64,000 bases of DNA from Saccopteryx bilineata (taxonomy: Eukaryota; Chordata; Mammalia; Chiroptera; Emballonuridae), in assembly GCF_036850765.1 (NCBI RefSeq), contig NC_089493.1, positions 129,772,239 through 129,836,238 on the forward strand, written 5' to 3'. Within the stretch, counting starts at the first letter, position 1; each line of letters begins with the position of its first letter. A program made the translations under genes and the position numbers. Positions 1 through 11,399 of the stretch are shown piece by piece. A model generated the notes under the pieces. The model was not told the DNA's origin. It did no database searches and saw only the letters and a list, made by a program, of their open reading frames with translations.

Positions 1-1018
1 CTCATGCAGACAGAACTTGAGTGTGAAGGCTGCTGTGTCTACCTAGGTATGCACAGCCCCTCTTGAGGGGCAGGGAGAGAAATAGGACAACTGCCAGACT
101 GCAAGTCTGGCTCTATCTGCCTGGCTAGTCCTGGTGAAGGACTCAGAGGAGTTCAGGAATTCTCAGTTTAAATTTGGCCTTCAAGTGGTTAGGAAAGCGC
201 AATTGTCAAGGTAGGAAAATAGAATATATTACGTAGTTGGTAGGATTTATAACTTTTACATACATAGACATATGGTCTGTATGCCTCTACATGTACCTCC
301 CCCTAGGCCTTGCACATGTTATAGGCAGGACTGACATGTGTGACTACAGTGGAACTAAAAACAGTAACCATTCCAAGTTGTTGCCTCTGGGGAATGGATG
401 GAGGGAAGGAAAGACGGGGACAGAGAACTGCAGCACTTTGTTATAAAATTGTCAGTCTGTTTTATCATTTGCATTCTTTGCTTTGTTATGAAAATTGAAT
501 TCCCAACTTCTCTGTCACATCTCCCTAGTACTGAGTTCTCACTTTCCTGACCCTCGACCCTTGACCCTCTTGACCCTCAGAGCTGTGAAGCATCCTGCCC
601 CACCTGGGCGTCCTGTACAGAGGCTTCTACAGCCAGTGCCCCACCCTTGAGCATGCTGGCTGCCTGTCTGCCCTGAAAGGTTGCCTTGAACTGAAGCCAG
701 CATGATCACGTGTCCTGGCTCTCCCCATTGTCAGCAGCCTTTCCCCCCTTCATCTCCAATGGGTGTTTGCATCCCTTGTCACGCACTGAGGTTTGGGAAA
801 GCCTGGAGGCCAGCCTGCATCCTCTTCCTGGCAGTGGGTGTGCCGTAGCAGTGGTGGCGGCATTCCATGGAAATGTGTTGCAGCCTGACCTGTGCTGAGC
901 CACATGTGTCTGCGGTCCTGACCCTCCCCCTGACCGACCCCACCTTTGCACCCTTGTTCTCCTCACAGCTCAGTCTCTGCCCCTCCCTCTCTCTCTGCCC
1001 CATCTCCCTGTTTCTCTT
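1..1018. other. intergenic DNA, no gene seen
   Basis: Unique-looking sequence with no exon-like reading frame and no repeat that I recognise. In human the neighbour on this side of ISLR is ISLR2, tens of kilobases away; no ISLR2 sequence is visible here. Confidence 0.6.
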
Positions 1019-1380
1019 TGTGAAGCCAGTATCCACGGCCACTATCACAGCTGCCTGGCCCATGCAGGTTCTCATTGGATTCGAACAGACGGTAATGAAA
1101 CAACGGAGCCAAAAACTGGTGGGCCATCATCTTTAATCCAATATACAAAATAGGGAAGTTTCTAATACAAAGTCATTTATCTGAGGCATGATGGGATTGT
1201 ACCACCCCACATCAAAAAGGGTGGGAAAGGCTTAGTACTAAAACCAAGCCCCGGGCTACAAGGATCCTGCCTGCCCACACCCCGCCCCCAACACACATTA
1301 ATATCACCTGGGTGACAGGCTTCCATGTGGGCAGCGCCATCTTTAACAAAGTGAGCATAATATATTTTATCTGCCCAACA
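1019..1380 (-). repeat. 3' LTR of the tRNA-Ser-type ERV, with internal deletion
   Basis: Begins TGTGAAGCC and ends GCCCAACA on the plus strand, matching both ends of the 700-bp solo LTR at 52,906-53,605. It is only 362 bp because about 340 bp are missing at a TTTAATCC junction near 1,133-1,140. Confidence 0.8.
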
Positions 1381-2433
1381 ATCCACCTCTATGCCCACTT
1401 TACTACCCACAATCTATACCACTGGCATCCCTGTACAAGGAAATTAGCACATTACACAAATTACAACAGCACAAATCATACAGTTTCAACAATTACAAAG
1501 TCTCTGAGCACTTAGCCCAAAGCACAAAATGTCCTCGGCCTTCTTTCTAGCCATGGGAAAAGCTTCCCAGGGCAGGGGAGTGCTTTCAGCAAAGCCACCC
1601 CTCACCCCCATCAGGGTATTTCACATTGTCCAAAATCTGTAAGTCCATCCAACAAAGGAGTCAGTGCCCACTCCGGTCGTAGTCCAGGAATCAGTCCACG
1701 CACATGGGGCGTCAGCCAACCCCCTTATTCCTGCCATCCTGGCAGGTCTTACACTGTCCCAAAGAGGGGCATGTGGCAATGGCAGTCAGCATTTCCATCT
1801 TGGCTCTGGAGAGTATGATGGCGTCCAGCCCTATGTTCCCAAATCGCAGACCTACCAGGGACATAGCAAGTATTCCTTGCTGCTGGGCTCTCATCTTCTG
1901 GAGACTGCGGATTGCAACTCCAGCCCAATTCTCCTCATCCTCCAAAGAGGAACTGAAAACACCAGCTCCTGTTGCCGGTCTCAAGCCCTGGGCTGCTACA
2001 GCCTTCTGCTCCGCAGACCTTGCAGCTCTGGACCCGGCCTCAGCATCAGCCTCAGCCTCAGCCTCAGCCCCGGCCTCCTGCCACTGCTGGCTCTCCACAA
2101 CATCCAGGGCAAGCTGCAACTCACGAACCTCTGAATTCTCCTCCAGCAGGTGCTCCTTTTCCAGGCGAATCTTGCAAACTGGTCAGCCTCCTCCTCTAGC
2201 GCTTCCTCCAGCTCCAGGGTCAGCATCTGTTTCTCTCACATTTGCTTCAGCTCCTTCCACTGCTCGATTTGCAGGTCCCAGGCAGCCTCTTCCACAGAGC
2301 TCTGTTTCCTCACCCATGGCTGTAAAAGTCAGCCAGCCTGTGGTCCCCAAAAGGACAGCCATGGGGAACCATAACAGCAGCCAGTCCTCTACTCCACCAC
2401 TCAAAGGTGGTGATGACTCCTTGTCGATCTGTA

Positions 2434-2455
2434 TCGAATCCTGCCGACTATGCCA
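2434..2455 (-). other. retroviral primer-binding site complementary to tRNA-Ser
   Basis: On the minus strand this reads TGGCATAGTCGGCAGGATTC and on into GA. The 3' end of tRNA-Ser (AGA-type) including CCA is complementary to it with one mismatch (A for G at position 5). It lies immediately inside the end of the right LTR, where a primer site belongs. Confidence 0.75.
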
Positions 2456-2931
2456 ATAAAGACAGTATCCACGGCCACTATCACAGCTGCCTGGCCCATG
2501 CAGGTTCGCATTGAATTCGGATGGTAATGAAACAACAGAGCCAAAAACTGGTGGGCCATCATCTTTAATCCTAGCTTGCACCTGGCGGGCAAGTAAAAAC
2601 ACACACTGGGCTCCAAAACCCACTCACATTCAGTGCTCACAAAGCTACTGACTTATCCGAGTCTCCTAGAATCAAAGGTTTCTAGCTCACCAGACTTATT
2701 CACCTCTGTTCCCCATCTCCTTCCTTCTCCCTGCACAAACTCTGCACAAACTGGCTTCTCACTCAACATTCCACCATCCTGGCTGCTTCTCCTGGCCTCC
2801 TGCTCTCTGCTCTCTCCTCTAATGCTAATAATCCCAGGAACTGAGAGAGCAAGCTCCCGTTCTGCCCCCATTTTATAGTGCAGAGATCAAAACCTTTAAT
2901 CCAATATACAAAATAGGGAAGTCTCTAATAC
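2456..2931 (-). repeat. 5' LTR of the tRNA-Ser-type ERV, truncated
   Basis: Colinear with the LTR at 52,906-53,605 from its U5 end (left) to the segment just after the second TTTAATCC, then lost. The outer U3 part that would run to TGTTGGGCAG is absent. Confidence 0.75.
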
Positions 2932-3235
2932 AATTATTCCAAGAGGCTGTGTGGAGGGAATTAGGGGCTAGGATTGAGACCAGCCTGCCCCTTCCCTCAG
3001 CCACAGTGGGCCACATCCCAGTGACCCTGTCTCTTTCCTCTGGAGCCTGTGTCAGGTCCATCAGACCCTCTTTCTCCACCACCTTTTCTGAGTCTTGCTT
3101 CCTTGCTCCACCTCCAGTCTAACCCTGACAGTTAGAGACCTCCAGTTCCCCTCTTTTTCTCTCCCTTCTTTTCTCCCAGGGCTGTCTCTCATTTTCTCTC
3201 CAGTTCTCTCTCTGCTGAACTCTGTCCCTCTTACT

Positions 3236-3262
3236 CTATTCTCTCTCTCTCTCTCTCTCCCC
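3236..3262. repeat. (CT)n simple repeat
   Basis: A run of TC/CT dinucleotides inside a longer pyrimidine-rich tract (about 3,120-3,275). Confidence 0.85.
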
Positions 3263-3543
3263 CTGCAGGATCCTTCTTTACTTTCCAGGGAAAGCTGACA
3301 TGGCCTGTAGCCACCCCCGCCCCCTCAGGGGGCCTCTTTGGGGTGGGAGTCAGCTAAGTGGTAGCAGCTGGAGAGGGATTGGATGCCACCAGGGTGGGAG
3401 GGGGCAGTGCGAGAAATGGGAGGAGCAAGAGCTAGGTGGGCCTCTCTGGGAGGGAGGGAGGGAAGGAAGGCTGAGGAAGGAGAAGCAAGAAAGGAAAGCT
3501 CTGCGGGAAAAGTCAGCGTGAGCACCACCTACCTCCCCTGACA

Positions 3544-3652
3544 GGGTGACCGACCATCCGGGTTTGACCAGGACTGCTGGATTTTACAGTGGCAAGTCCC
3601 GCATCCCGGAAAACCCTGCAGTCCTAGGCAAACCTGGACAGTCGGTCACTCT
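3544..3652. mobile_element. palindromic MITE (old DNA transposon remnant)
   Basis: About 105 bp whose two halves are imperfect inverted copies. The left end reads GGGTGACCGAC and the right end reads GTCGGTCACTCT. The interior GGGTTTGACCAGGACTGC pairs with GCAGTCCTAGGCAAACCT. This is the layout of short hAT-type mammalian palindromes such as MER53; the family name is from memory. Confidence 0.6.
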
Positions 3653-4592
3653 ACTTGAGGCCCACAGGTGCCTCAAGCTGGCAGAGGTCGCAGAAGGGGC
3701 TTCCAGACCTGATCCCTTCCCCTTCCCCCAATTCTCCCACCAGTGGATATGGGACTGCTGAGGGCCCAGGGATGGTGGGGTGGCCCCTAGGCCCCCATCT
3801 GTGGTGTGAGGAATCCATGACTCAGCAGTGCTCCCATCTCTTGGCTGAGGGCAGGGAGTGGCAGCCCGCAGGGAACACCTGGGCCGAGAGGAGGGTGGGG
3901 AGTTGGCCTGTCTTGTCTCCTTCCCTGCTTGCACCATCTCCTGTGGGCAGCCTTTCAGGGGAACTTCCAGCATATGAGAGCACACAGGCTCTCTGGGAGG
4001 CAGTAAGCCCCATCCTTGGAGGTGGGCACAGCCACTCCTCAGATTCAGCAGAAGTTGGCCCTGTGTGCCCCACTGTGACATGCCACCTGCCACATCCAAT
4101 AGTTCTCAGCTGAGGCCCCTGGGCCCTGGTGGCCCTTGCCCTGTTGTCCTTTCTGGTGGAGGTGGGGCATGGCTGCAGCCTCGGGCAGCAGTGGGATTTG
4201 AACAGACGAGGAAGAACTGTCAGTGACCCATGTGTACAGAATCAGTTCTGCCTGGATGAGCAGGTTCCTCTCTGTCCTCCTGCCCTTGGGCCCCTGTGGC
4301 TGTCCAGGTGGGATTGTGAGAGCAGCCATCAAGGTTCTGAGGGTGGGTAGGGGGGCACAAAGGCTCCCTCTACCAGGAAGGCTAGTAACACACTCATCCA
4401 CCCAACAGAGTGGGCCTCCCAAATTGTGTGAAATATTTTAAAAATGTCCCATCCTAAGGAATCACATAACCTTGGGCATGTCCCTACATGTAAAATGAAG
4501 ATACAGAAAAGATGACCTTTAAAGTGCTTTCATTTCTGGCATCTGATGCCCATCCAACCCACCCGTCCATTGAATTAAGAGACATTCATTGA
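3653..4592. other. intergenic DNA, nothing recognised
   Basis: GC-rich unique sequence. Frames on both strands are open for up to about 170 codons but show no domain, signal peptide or splice-site pattern. Confidence 0.5.
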
Positions 4593-4770
4593 GGCCTTGG
4601 CTGGGTTGCTCAGTGGATAAAGCATCATCCCGGTGCACCGAGGTCACAGGTTCAAGGCACTAACGAGAAGCAATCAATAAATACACAACTAAGTGGAATA
4701 ACTAAGTGGAACAATAAGTTGATGCTTCTAACTATCTATCTCAATCAATAGAAAAATTTTAAAGAGAGAG
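4593..4770 (+). repeat. VES-type tRNA-derived SINE, diverged
   Basis: Starts GGCCTTGGCTGGGTTGCTCA, then a box-A-like AGTGGATAAAGCATC, a box-B-like GGTTCAAGGC, and the typical AAGCAATCAATAAATAC and GATGCTTCT tail. It is more diverged than the other SINEs here. Confidence 0.7.
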
Positions 4771-5254
4771 ATTTATTGAGCATCTTCTCTGTGCCAGGGG
4801 TTAACAACAACTATGAGGACAAGATGTCTGCCTTCAACAGGCTTCCTGTCACATAGAGGGTTCTCGCATTAAATGCACAGGACTAAATCTCCACTGAGTG
4901 ACTTAACTGTGGAAACCTCTGATAGGAAACACGTAGTCCCAAACAAGCAAGCAAACAGGAAAAAAAATACAACTTGAAGGAAACAGACAATGTCTATAGA
5001 AAGAAACTTTAAAAACAGTAATAAAAGGGCTTTTGTTCTCCCCCCAAAAATAAAAAATATTTATCTGTGAAATGAGAACGTGATGCAATATATTTTATTT
5101 TTAAATGAACTCAACTGACTGCACAATATGGTTTAAAGAGAGCATTCAGCACAGAAAAAGGAATCTTTGAAATTTAAAATGGATAGAGCAGAAATCCAAA
5201 GGTCTGTTAGACAGATGGAGTGATAACATTGAGGAGGACACCCAGGATAAGGGA

Positions 5255-5490
5255 CAAAAAGAAAAACCCCAGGTACCGTGCACAGAATCAATGTCAGAGA
5301 ACTGGGGACCCCTCCACTCCAGCACTGTGGGCAACATTCCCACAATGGCATTAAAGGGAGGGCCCCCTTTAAAATTCTGGGTGAGAAAAGATCTCCATCA
5401 AGAATTCTATACCCAGTCAGACTATTAATCATGATTCAGAACAGAATGAAAAGTTTCAGACATGCAGAATCTCAAAACATGTATCCCCCG
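5255..5490 (+). repeat. old LINE-1 fragment
   Basis: Contains AAGAATTCTATACCCAGTCA followed by an AT-rich stretch, a landmark I recognise from the 3' part of old mammalian L1 copies. The boundaries are approximate. Confidence 0.45.
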
Positions 5491-7856
5491 TGCACTGTTT
5501 CTGGACACTGTTTGGGACAAAGGGACTGCAGAGATGTCAATGTAAGCAAAAGCAGCTCCATCTCTGCGTCCAGATTTCCACTTCATTTTGAAGTTTCACA
5601 CTGGACCTTTGTCCTTAGCAAGCACAGGAAAGCCTTCTAGTTGAGGGTGCTTTGTATTCCTTAAAATGTCACCATGCGTATTTTTATTAGTCATGGCAAG
5701 CCAGAATGGCATGACAACCAAGATAGAGTATCAAACTAGTATGAGTATCTATTATAAACCATCGTCTATCACAAGACCTCTGGGAGGAGTGGCCCCTGGC
5801 ACTACTGCAGTCTGCATCCCCTTGTCCTATCAGTCATAAGTACCCAAGTTATGCTGTACAAAACGTACAGTTACAGGGTCTGGAGGGGAGAACAGTCTGC
5901 ACATAGTGCTGGGTCGTCTGCTCCGCTCCACTCCTACCCAATCTTCCCATAAGTAAATCACTCTGCAAAGAATTTTGTTATGTCCTGGGAAGTTGCCAGC
6001 TTCACTTTTTGGTCTGAAGGTACCTTCTTATATGGTGGCTGGTAGTCCTTTGTGTCACTGTCAGACAGGTGTGTTCTGTCAAAATGAGTGAGTTAACGAG
6101 GGGAAGATGTGGGATCCAGAAGCAAGAGATCCCACCCAAGAAGTGACAGGGAGCCTCAGTAATGGAGGGCCATCCTCGTGGGCCTGTGGCACCATGGGCC
6201 TCTAAAGACATGGAACCAAACACGCCAGAAAGCCCAGGGAGAGAGCTCTTTCAGAAGACAGTACTGATGGAGGACCCGTTTGCGCACCTGCGTCCAGAGG
6301 AGCCTCACCCAACCAGGGGAAGCTTGGATTTATTAGTGAGAAGTATTAAAAAAAAAAAGGAACCTAATCCCCCACCCCCACCCCATACACACACCAAGAA
6401 AAAGACAAGTAGTAAGTCCAGGAGAAAACAAGAGCTGTCAAAAATACAAGAAGGTCTGCAAGAGTAATTAATGGGGGAATCCACTGTAGCCCTGGTGATA
6501 TCAGAAAAGATATGCTCTGAGGAGGTGATGTGCAACGGAAGCCCAAAATGCCAGAGAGAACCAGCAGCAGCAGGAAGGCTGAGGTCTAGGGAGGATTTCT
6601 GCATTTTGAAACCCTGGTGTGTTTTAGAGGACAGGGCTGGGTCGAGACTGGGAGCTCCCCAGAGCACCCGGGAGGTGGCATATGGGCTGTGAAATCCCCC
6701 TTTGCTGGGAAGCCCTCCCTGACTGGCATGAAGTTGCTGATCTCTTGAATTCTGGATGCCTGTACTTCCAGCTTCTCGTTGACCCAACAAATTTAGGATC
6801 TTCCCTAAATTTTCTAGCATGATAATGATGATACCAGAGACATGGCTTCACCTGCAGTGGGAGGGAGCTCAGTTAGACTCTGAGAATAGCTTCGCATCAG
6901 ACCAGGGTGTACTGCAGGGCTTCTGTGGCCTTGCTCTGTGGTGGGGGAGTGAGGATGTAATCAGCTGTGGTGGGGACTCCCAGGAGGATGTTCCAAGCCA
7001 AAGATCACACCTGTCTATCCTGGCCCTGCCAAGAGGGTAATTCTGTTGTGAGCAGAATTCAGCCAGGAGTACAGACAGAAGGAAAGGAAGCTTGGGGGAG
7101 GAAGATGGAGGGGACATGAGTAGGCCTGTGCTGTGGGGGGCAAACATATCTCCTCTAGAAAGTTTTCAGGGGTCCCTTCCTCTTTGGGCACCTCTTCCAG
7201 CTCTCTGGTTTGGGGCCTCTTTCTCCCCCTCATTTCCTCTCCCCTGGGATTCCCGTTGGGGGAAAAGGGTCAGATAGTCTCACACTGAAGGCATGTCCCC
7301 CTTCCACACAGGCGGTGTGGGGACAGTGGAGCTCGGGGGAGCAGTGCTCACCCACGGCATGCAGCACCCACGGACAGTGGCACTCCAGGCACAGTGGGAG
7401 GCCACAGAGAGAACATTCCAGAAGGAGCCAAAGTCTTCAACCTCACCTCTGCCTGCCAGGTGGGCAGTCCTGGGTGATGGACCCACCTCTGTGAGGCTGG
7501 ATGTCTCATAATCCTAGCAAAGGAAACAAGCCCAGCTGTTTCTTGTCCCAAGCTTTCTGCTACTGGGTAGGAGCACAATCGCCTCCCAGTCTGCCACCTT
7601 GAGCCCACCCACCTGCCCAGTACAGTGTGGAGTCAGGGCTGGGACTTGGGGCCTCCCCAGGTAGCAGCACGAGTTTAAGGCAGCCCAGTACAGAGCCAGC
7701 AGGCTGGCCTGACAGAGTGGGCGGAGGGGAAGAGGAGGACATGTTGTCTTTTCTTATAAAAACAGGCCTCACATTTTGGCTTCTCACAGAAGCCTTGGAG
7801 GCCCGTGGGTGTTTCCTACACTTTGGCCTCCTCAGCTTTTCATTGAGACACACCCT

Positions 7857-8035
7857 TCACCCAAACAGACACACAGATGTAGAGATACATACTCCTACAC
7901 ACAAGCGTGTGCACACTCACACACACACACACAAACCACACAAAGACAGTCTCATACCTACTCAAACACACACATGCACACTCATTCTCAAACACACACA
8001 GTCTCACACACACACAAACTCATTGCCACACATCT
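7857..8035. repeat. degenerate (CA)n / ACACAC-rich microsatellite
   Basis: ACAC runs interrupted by short TCTCA and TGCAC words. The long frames read through it are compositional artefacts. Confidence 0.85.
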
Positions 8036-9177
8036 GTGCACATGTAAGTATAAGCATAATCACACATTGGCCCCAGCTTAGAGAATTTTTTCTTGTTGGA
8101 AGTGAGGTTAGGGGGTCTCCTACCTTTCTTGAGATTTGATTTCTTATCCTTCCTACCACACAAACCCTTCTGCCCTATTTTTTCTTGGGTCCTACCCAGC
8201 TAGTGCTGTGCCTTTAAGGAAGTTGAAGCTGCTAAAAGTGAGAGAGAAAGAGAGAGAGAAAAGTAAAAAAATTTGGCATCTTCCCCTCAAGTTTCTGGTG
8301 TCACTTAAGAAACACAGTCCCCGTGGTTGGAGAGAAGCAGTTGTTTGGTGGGAGGAGGCAGAGCACAGCCTCCTCTCCACAGCTGGCCCCAGGCACCCTC
8401 GAGGAAGGGCAGACTCAGGGAGTGCAGGGGCCAGGCTGCCCCTTCCTCCAGCAACATCCCCTTCCCTTGGGCACCCTTCGCTGGGTAGACTGCCCTGGGC
8501 TAACTCAGGCTTTTGTGCTTTCTGGGTCGATCTTAGGAGAGGCTTCGTTGGACTGAGAAAGAGCTCTTTGAAGGTAAGCCAGCAGAAGGAGGGCTCTGAG
8601 GGCCAGTGGGAGGAGGGGAGGCTTGCTGAGCCCAGGGCCTCCTGGGACACTTTCCTGGTGAGTAGAGGTGCTTAGGACAAACCCTTGTTTGGGCCTGTAC
8701 AGGGGACATCTGGCCCTCCAACAGCTGCAGTCCCAGAAATCCCAGCAGCGTGTGGGCCGAGCCTCTGGCCTCACCCACGCCAGCTGAGAGTTCCTGGCAG
8801 GGTTTATTTAGGCAACTGCCTCATGTAGTTTGAACAGAACAGGACAAGGGGGTGACTCTGTAGAAAGGGTCTGGTGTCTGCTGTGATCACTGCTGGCAGG
8901 AGCGGGAGGGGTGTGCAGGGCAGGTGGAGGTGGTGTGCAGGGCACAAGGGCCTTGTCTGGGCCAGGGCACAGCGACCTATTGGGGGCTCTGGTGGGAGGG
9001 ACTGTGGCCAGAATGTGGGACGTCAGGAGGGAGGCTCTACTGAGTGCTGGGGGAAGGGGAGGCTGGAAAAAGATTCCGAGTCATAAAGTCAGCTAGGAGC
9101 CAGCCCAGACAGGGAGAGCTCCCACTTGGAGGAGGAGCTGGGGTTCTCTCCCATCCTGTCTTTACCTCTCCGGGCTG

Positions 9178-9250
9178 CATGACCTCGGGCAAGTCCTGGC
9201 CCTTCTTGGGCCTCAGTTTCCTGTTCTGTAGAATAGGGGTGGTGGGCTAT
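9178..9250. repeat. MIR fragment
   Basis: GCATGACCTCGGGCAAGTCC followed by CCTCAGTTTCC, the conserved core of the ancient tRNA-derived MIR SINE. It lies just before the ISLR coding exon. Confidence 0.65.
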
Positions 9251-9392
9251 TGGTGTTGGGTCTCAGCTGGGCTTACATGGGGAAGGGCCTTCTGACAGGG
9301 AAGAACTCTGGATGGGGGTCCTGACTGGGACACCTGCCTCCCATGGCCTTGGAGTCACCTGGGTGACATGTCTTTCTCCGCAGGAAGTAGAA

Positions 9393-10679
9393 ATGGAGGA
9401 ACTGTGTCTGCTGTGCTGGGCGGTCCTCCTGGGCCTGGGGCTGGCCTGTCCTGAGCCTTGTGACTGCGGCCAGAAGTACGGATTCCAGATCGCTGACTGT
9501 GCCTACCGTGATCTAGAGGCTGTGCCGCCTGGCTTCCCAGCCAATGTAACCACGTTGAGCCTGTCTGCTAACCGGTTGCCCAGCTTGCCAGAAGGAGCCT
9601 TCCAGGAGGTGCCCCTGCTGCAGTCACTGTGGCTGGCACACAATGAGATCCGCACGGTGGCTGCTGGCGCATTGGCCTCCCTGGGCCACCTTAAGAGCCT
9701 GGACCTTAGCCACAACCTTATCTCTGACTTTGCCTGGAGGGACCTGCACAACCTCAGTGCCCTCCAATTGCTCAAGATGGACAGCAACGAGTTGACCTTC
9801 ATCCCCCAGGACGCCTTCCGCAGCCTCCATGCGCTGCGCTCACTGCAGCTCAACCACAACCGTTTACACACGCTGGCCGAGGGTACCTTTGCTCCGCTCA
9901 CTGCACTGTCCCACCTGCAGCTCAATGACAACCCTTTTGACTGCACCTGTGGCATCATGTGGTTCAAGACATGGGCCCTGACCACAGCCGTGTCCATCCC
10001 AGAGCAGGACAACATCACCTGCACGTCACCCCACGTGCTGAGGGGCACACTGCTGACCCGCCTGCTGCCACTGCCCTGCTCGGCGCCCTTGGTGCAGCTC
10101 ACATACCAGCCCAGCCAGGATGGTGCGGAGCTCCGGCCAGGCTTTGTGCTGGCACTCCACTGTGATGCAGAGGGCCAGCCAGCTCCCCAGCTGCACTGGC
10201 ACATCCAGACGCCTGGAGGCATGGTGGAGATCGCCAGCCCTAACGTGGGCACTGATGGGCGTGCCCTGCCCGGTACCCTTACAGCCAGCAGCCGGCTGCG
10301 CTTCCAGGCATTTGCCAATGGCAGCCTGCTCATCCCTGACTTCGGCAAGCTGGAGGAAGGTACCTACAGCTGCCTGGCCACCAATGAGCTGGGCAGTGCA
10401 GAGAGCTCAGTGAATGTGGCGCTGGCTACGCCAGGCGAGGGTGGCGAGGATGTGCTAGGGCGTAGGTTCCATGGCAGAGCAGCAGAGGGGAAGGGCTGCT
10501 ACACAGTCAACAATGAGGTGCAGCCTTCAGGTCCCGAGGACAACGTGGTCATCATCTACCTCAGCCGCACAGGGGTCCAGGAGGCTGCAGCAGCGGGTGA
10601 AGGGGTCTCTGGGCAGCAGCTCCCAGGCCTGCTCCTGCTGGGCCAGAGCCTCCTCCTCTTCCTCTTCACTTCCTTCTAG
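9393..10679 (+). CDS. ISLR: ISLR, immunoglobulin superfamily containing leucine-rich repeat protein
   Basis: Encodes 428 residues, the same length I recall for human ISLR, and nearly identical through the repeats. ISLR is a secreted or cell-surface protein of mesenchymal and stromal cells (the meflin protein). Residues 1-18 form a signal peptide (hydrophobic LLCWAVLLGLGLA). An LRRNT cysteine cluster (C19, C23, C25, C36) is followed by about five leucine-rich repeats (about 51-178), an LRRCT cap (C184, C186, C210, C229) and one Ig C2-type domain with C257 and C327. N-glycosylation sequons are at N51, N120, N207 and N309. The last 17 residues are hydrophobic. The ATG at 9,393 was chosen over the in-frame ATG at 9,312 because a splice acceptor lies between them and the signal peptide then starts correctly. 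No frameshift or stop. It converges on STRA6. Confidence 0.96.
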   Translation: MEELCLLCWAVLLGLGLACPEPCDCGQKYGFQIADCAYRDLEAVPPGFPANVTTLSLSANRLPSLPEGAFQEVPLLQSLWLAHNEIRTVAAGALASLGHLKSLDLSHNLISDFAWRDLHNLSALQLLKMDSNELTFIPQDAFRSLHALRSLQLNHNRLHTLAEGTFAPLTALSHLQLNDNPFDCTCGIMWFKTWALTTAVSIPEQDNITCTSPHVLRGTLLTRLLPLPCSAPLVQLTYQPSQDGAELRPGFVLALHCDAEGQPAPQLHWHIQTPGGMVEIASPNVGTDGRALPGTLTASSRLRFQAFANGSLLIPDFGKLEEGTYSCLATNELGSAESSVNVALATPGEGGEDVLGRRFHGRAAEGKGCYTVNNEVQPSGPEDNVVIIYLSRTGVQEAAAAGEGVSGQQLPGLLLLGQSLLLFLFTSF

Positions 10680-11375
10680 CCCCGCCCCCACCCAGCTGGG
10701 CTGGAGAAGCCCCAGGGCCTCCCTCTGACTATGTGGATGTCCCTGCAGGGGTCTGGGGTTAGCAACTCCCAAGGTCCATGTTTGGTGGGGACATCACATC
10801 TTCCTACCTCCCCTTCCAACCTTTTCTAGAACATTCTCCACCTCGACTTCTAGACTTGCTCAAAGTTAGTGACTAAGACAGAATATGACCCCCTAACTCA
10901 CCACCTTTGATGCTCCTTGCTGCTAACCACACGGCCTGTGCTCCCCTAGGCGGGCAGCATGCTAACAGGGTATCGCCCTATGCAACTGGGCAAAGCCTCA
11001 CAGATGGAATCCAGGCACTGGGACTGACCAGCTGGTGAAGGCTGGGGGCTTGGGGCTTGGCAGGAAGGTAGCCTGAAGTAGACAGGACACAGGAGACTGG
11101 AGCAGGATGTCGGGGCACTGGCCAGTGTGGCTCTGAGGCTCTTAGTGATCTGCTTGAGTTCCAGCTGCCAGGCGGCTTTCTCTGATGACTTGGGGGCTCC
11201 GGGTCTCTACCCTTGTCTTAGAAAGGCCTGGAGGATCTGGGGTGGCCTTTCTCTCCTCACCCTTCCTCCCTCAGCCTGTGCCCCTTCAGCCTGGACACCT
11301 GCCCTTCTTGTCTCTCCAGGTCTGTGTCTGTAGCCTGCTCTCCAAGGAGGCCAGCCAGCCTGGGGGCAGCAGAGA

Positions 11376-11381
11376 AATAAA
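11376..11381 (+). terminator. ISLR: ISLR poly(A) signal AATAAA
   Basis: AATAAA about 700 bp after the stop codon, followed within 50 bp by a GT-rich stretch (GTGTCTGCC, TTTTGTCTGGTG) typical of a cleavage region. Confidence 0.75.
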
Positions 11382-11399
11382 CAGCATTTCCAATGCTCC

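Larger units (their letters stand above)
1019..2931 (-). mobile_element. internally deleted endogenous retrovirus with tRNA-Ser-type primer site
   Basis: Two copies of one LTR family lie in the same orientation at 1,019-1,380 and about 2,456-2,931, around about 1.07 kb of internal sequence. Read on the minus strand, the right copy is the 5' LTR, and a primer-binding site follows it directly. No recognisable gag, pol or env remains. The internal part contains an Ala/Glu-rich frame (1,712-2,226, minus) that is broken between frames. Part of the internal region recurs at 61,985-62,245, so it belongs to the element. The 5' LTR is cut off near 2,931 and no target-site duplication is visible. The primer type and family resemblance suggest a class III (ERV-S/ERV-L-like) element, which is inference. 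Confidence 0.75.
4771..9170. other. intergenic DNA upstream of ISLR
   Basis: Apart from the L1 fragment (5,255-5,490) and a CA-rich tract (7,857-8,035), no gene or clear repeat is visible. The 5' non-coding exon and promoter of ISLR should lie in the right half, but I cannot place them from sequence alone. Confidence 0.5.

Noticed and set aside
1664..2459. plus-strand frames of 156 and 251 codons
   Set aside because: They are antisense to the ERV internal region and differ in frame; no protein family is recognised.
7627..8139. 170-codon frame rich in His and Thr
   Set aside because: Reads through a CA-rich microsatellite.
9312..9392. 27-residue N-terminal extension of ISLR
   Set aside because: A splice acceptor lies inside it and it would bury the signal peptide; it is intron sequence read through.
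9503..10348. 281-codon open frame on the minus strand
   Set aside because: It lies wholly opposite the ISLR coding exon and mirrors its codon pattern; no domain or signal is seen.
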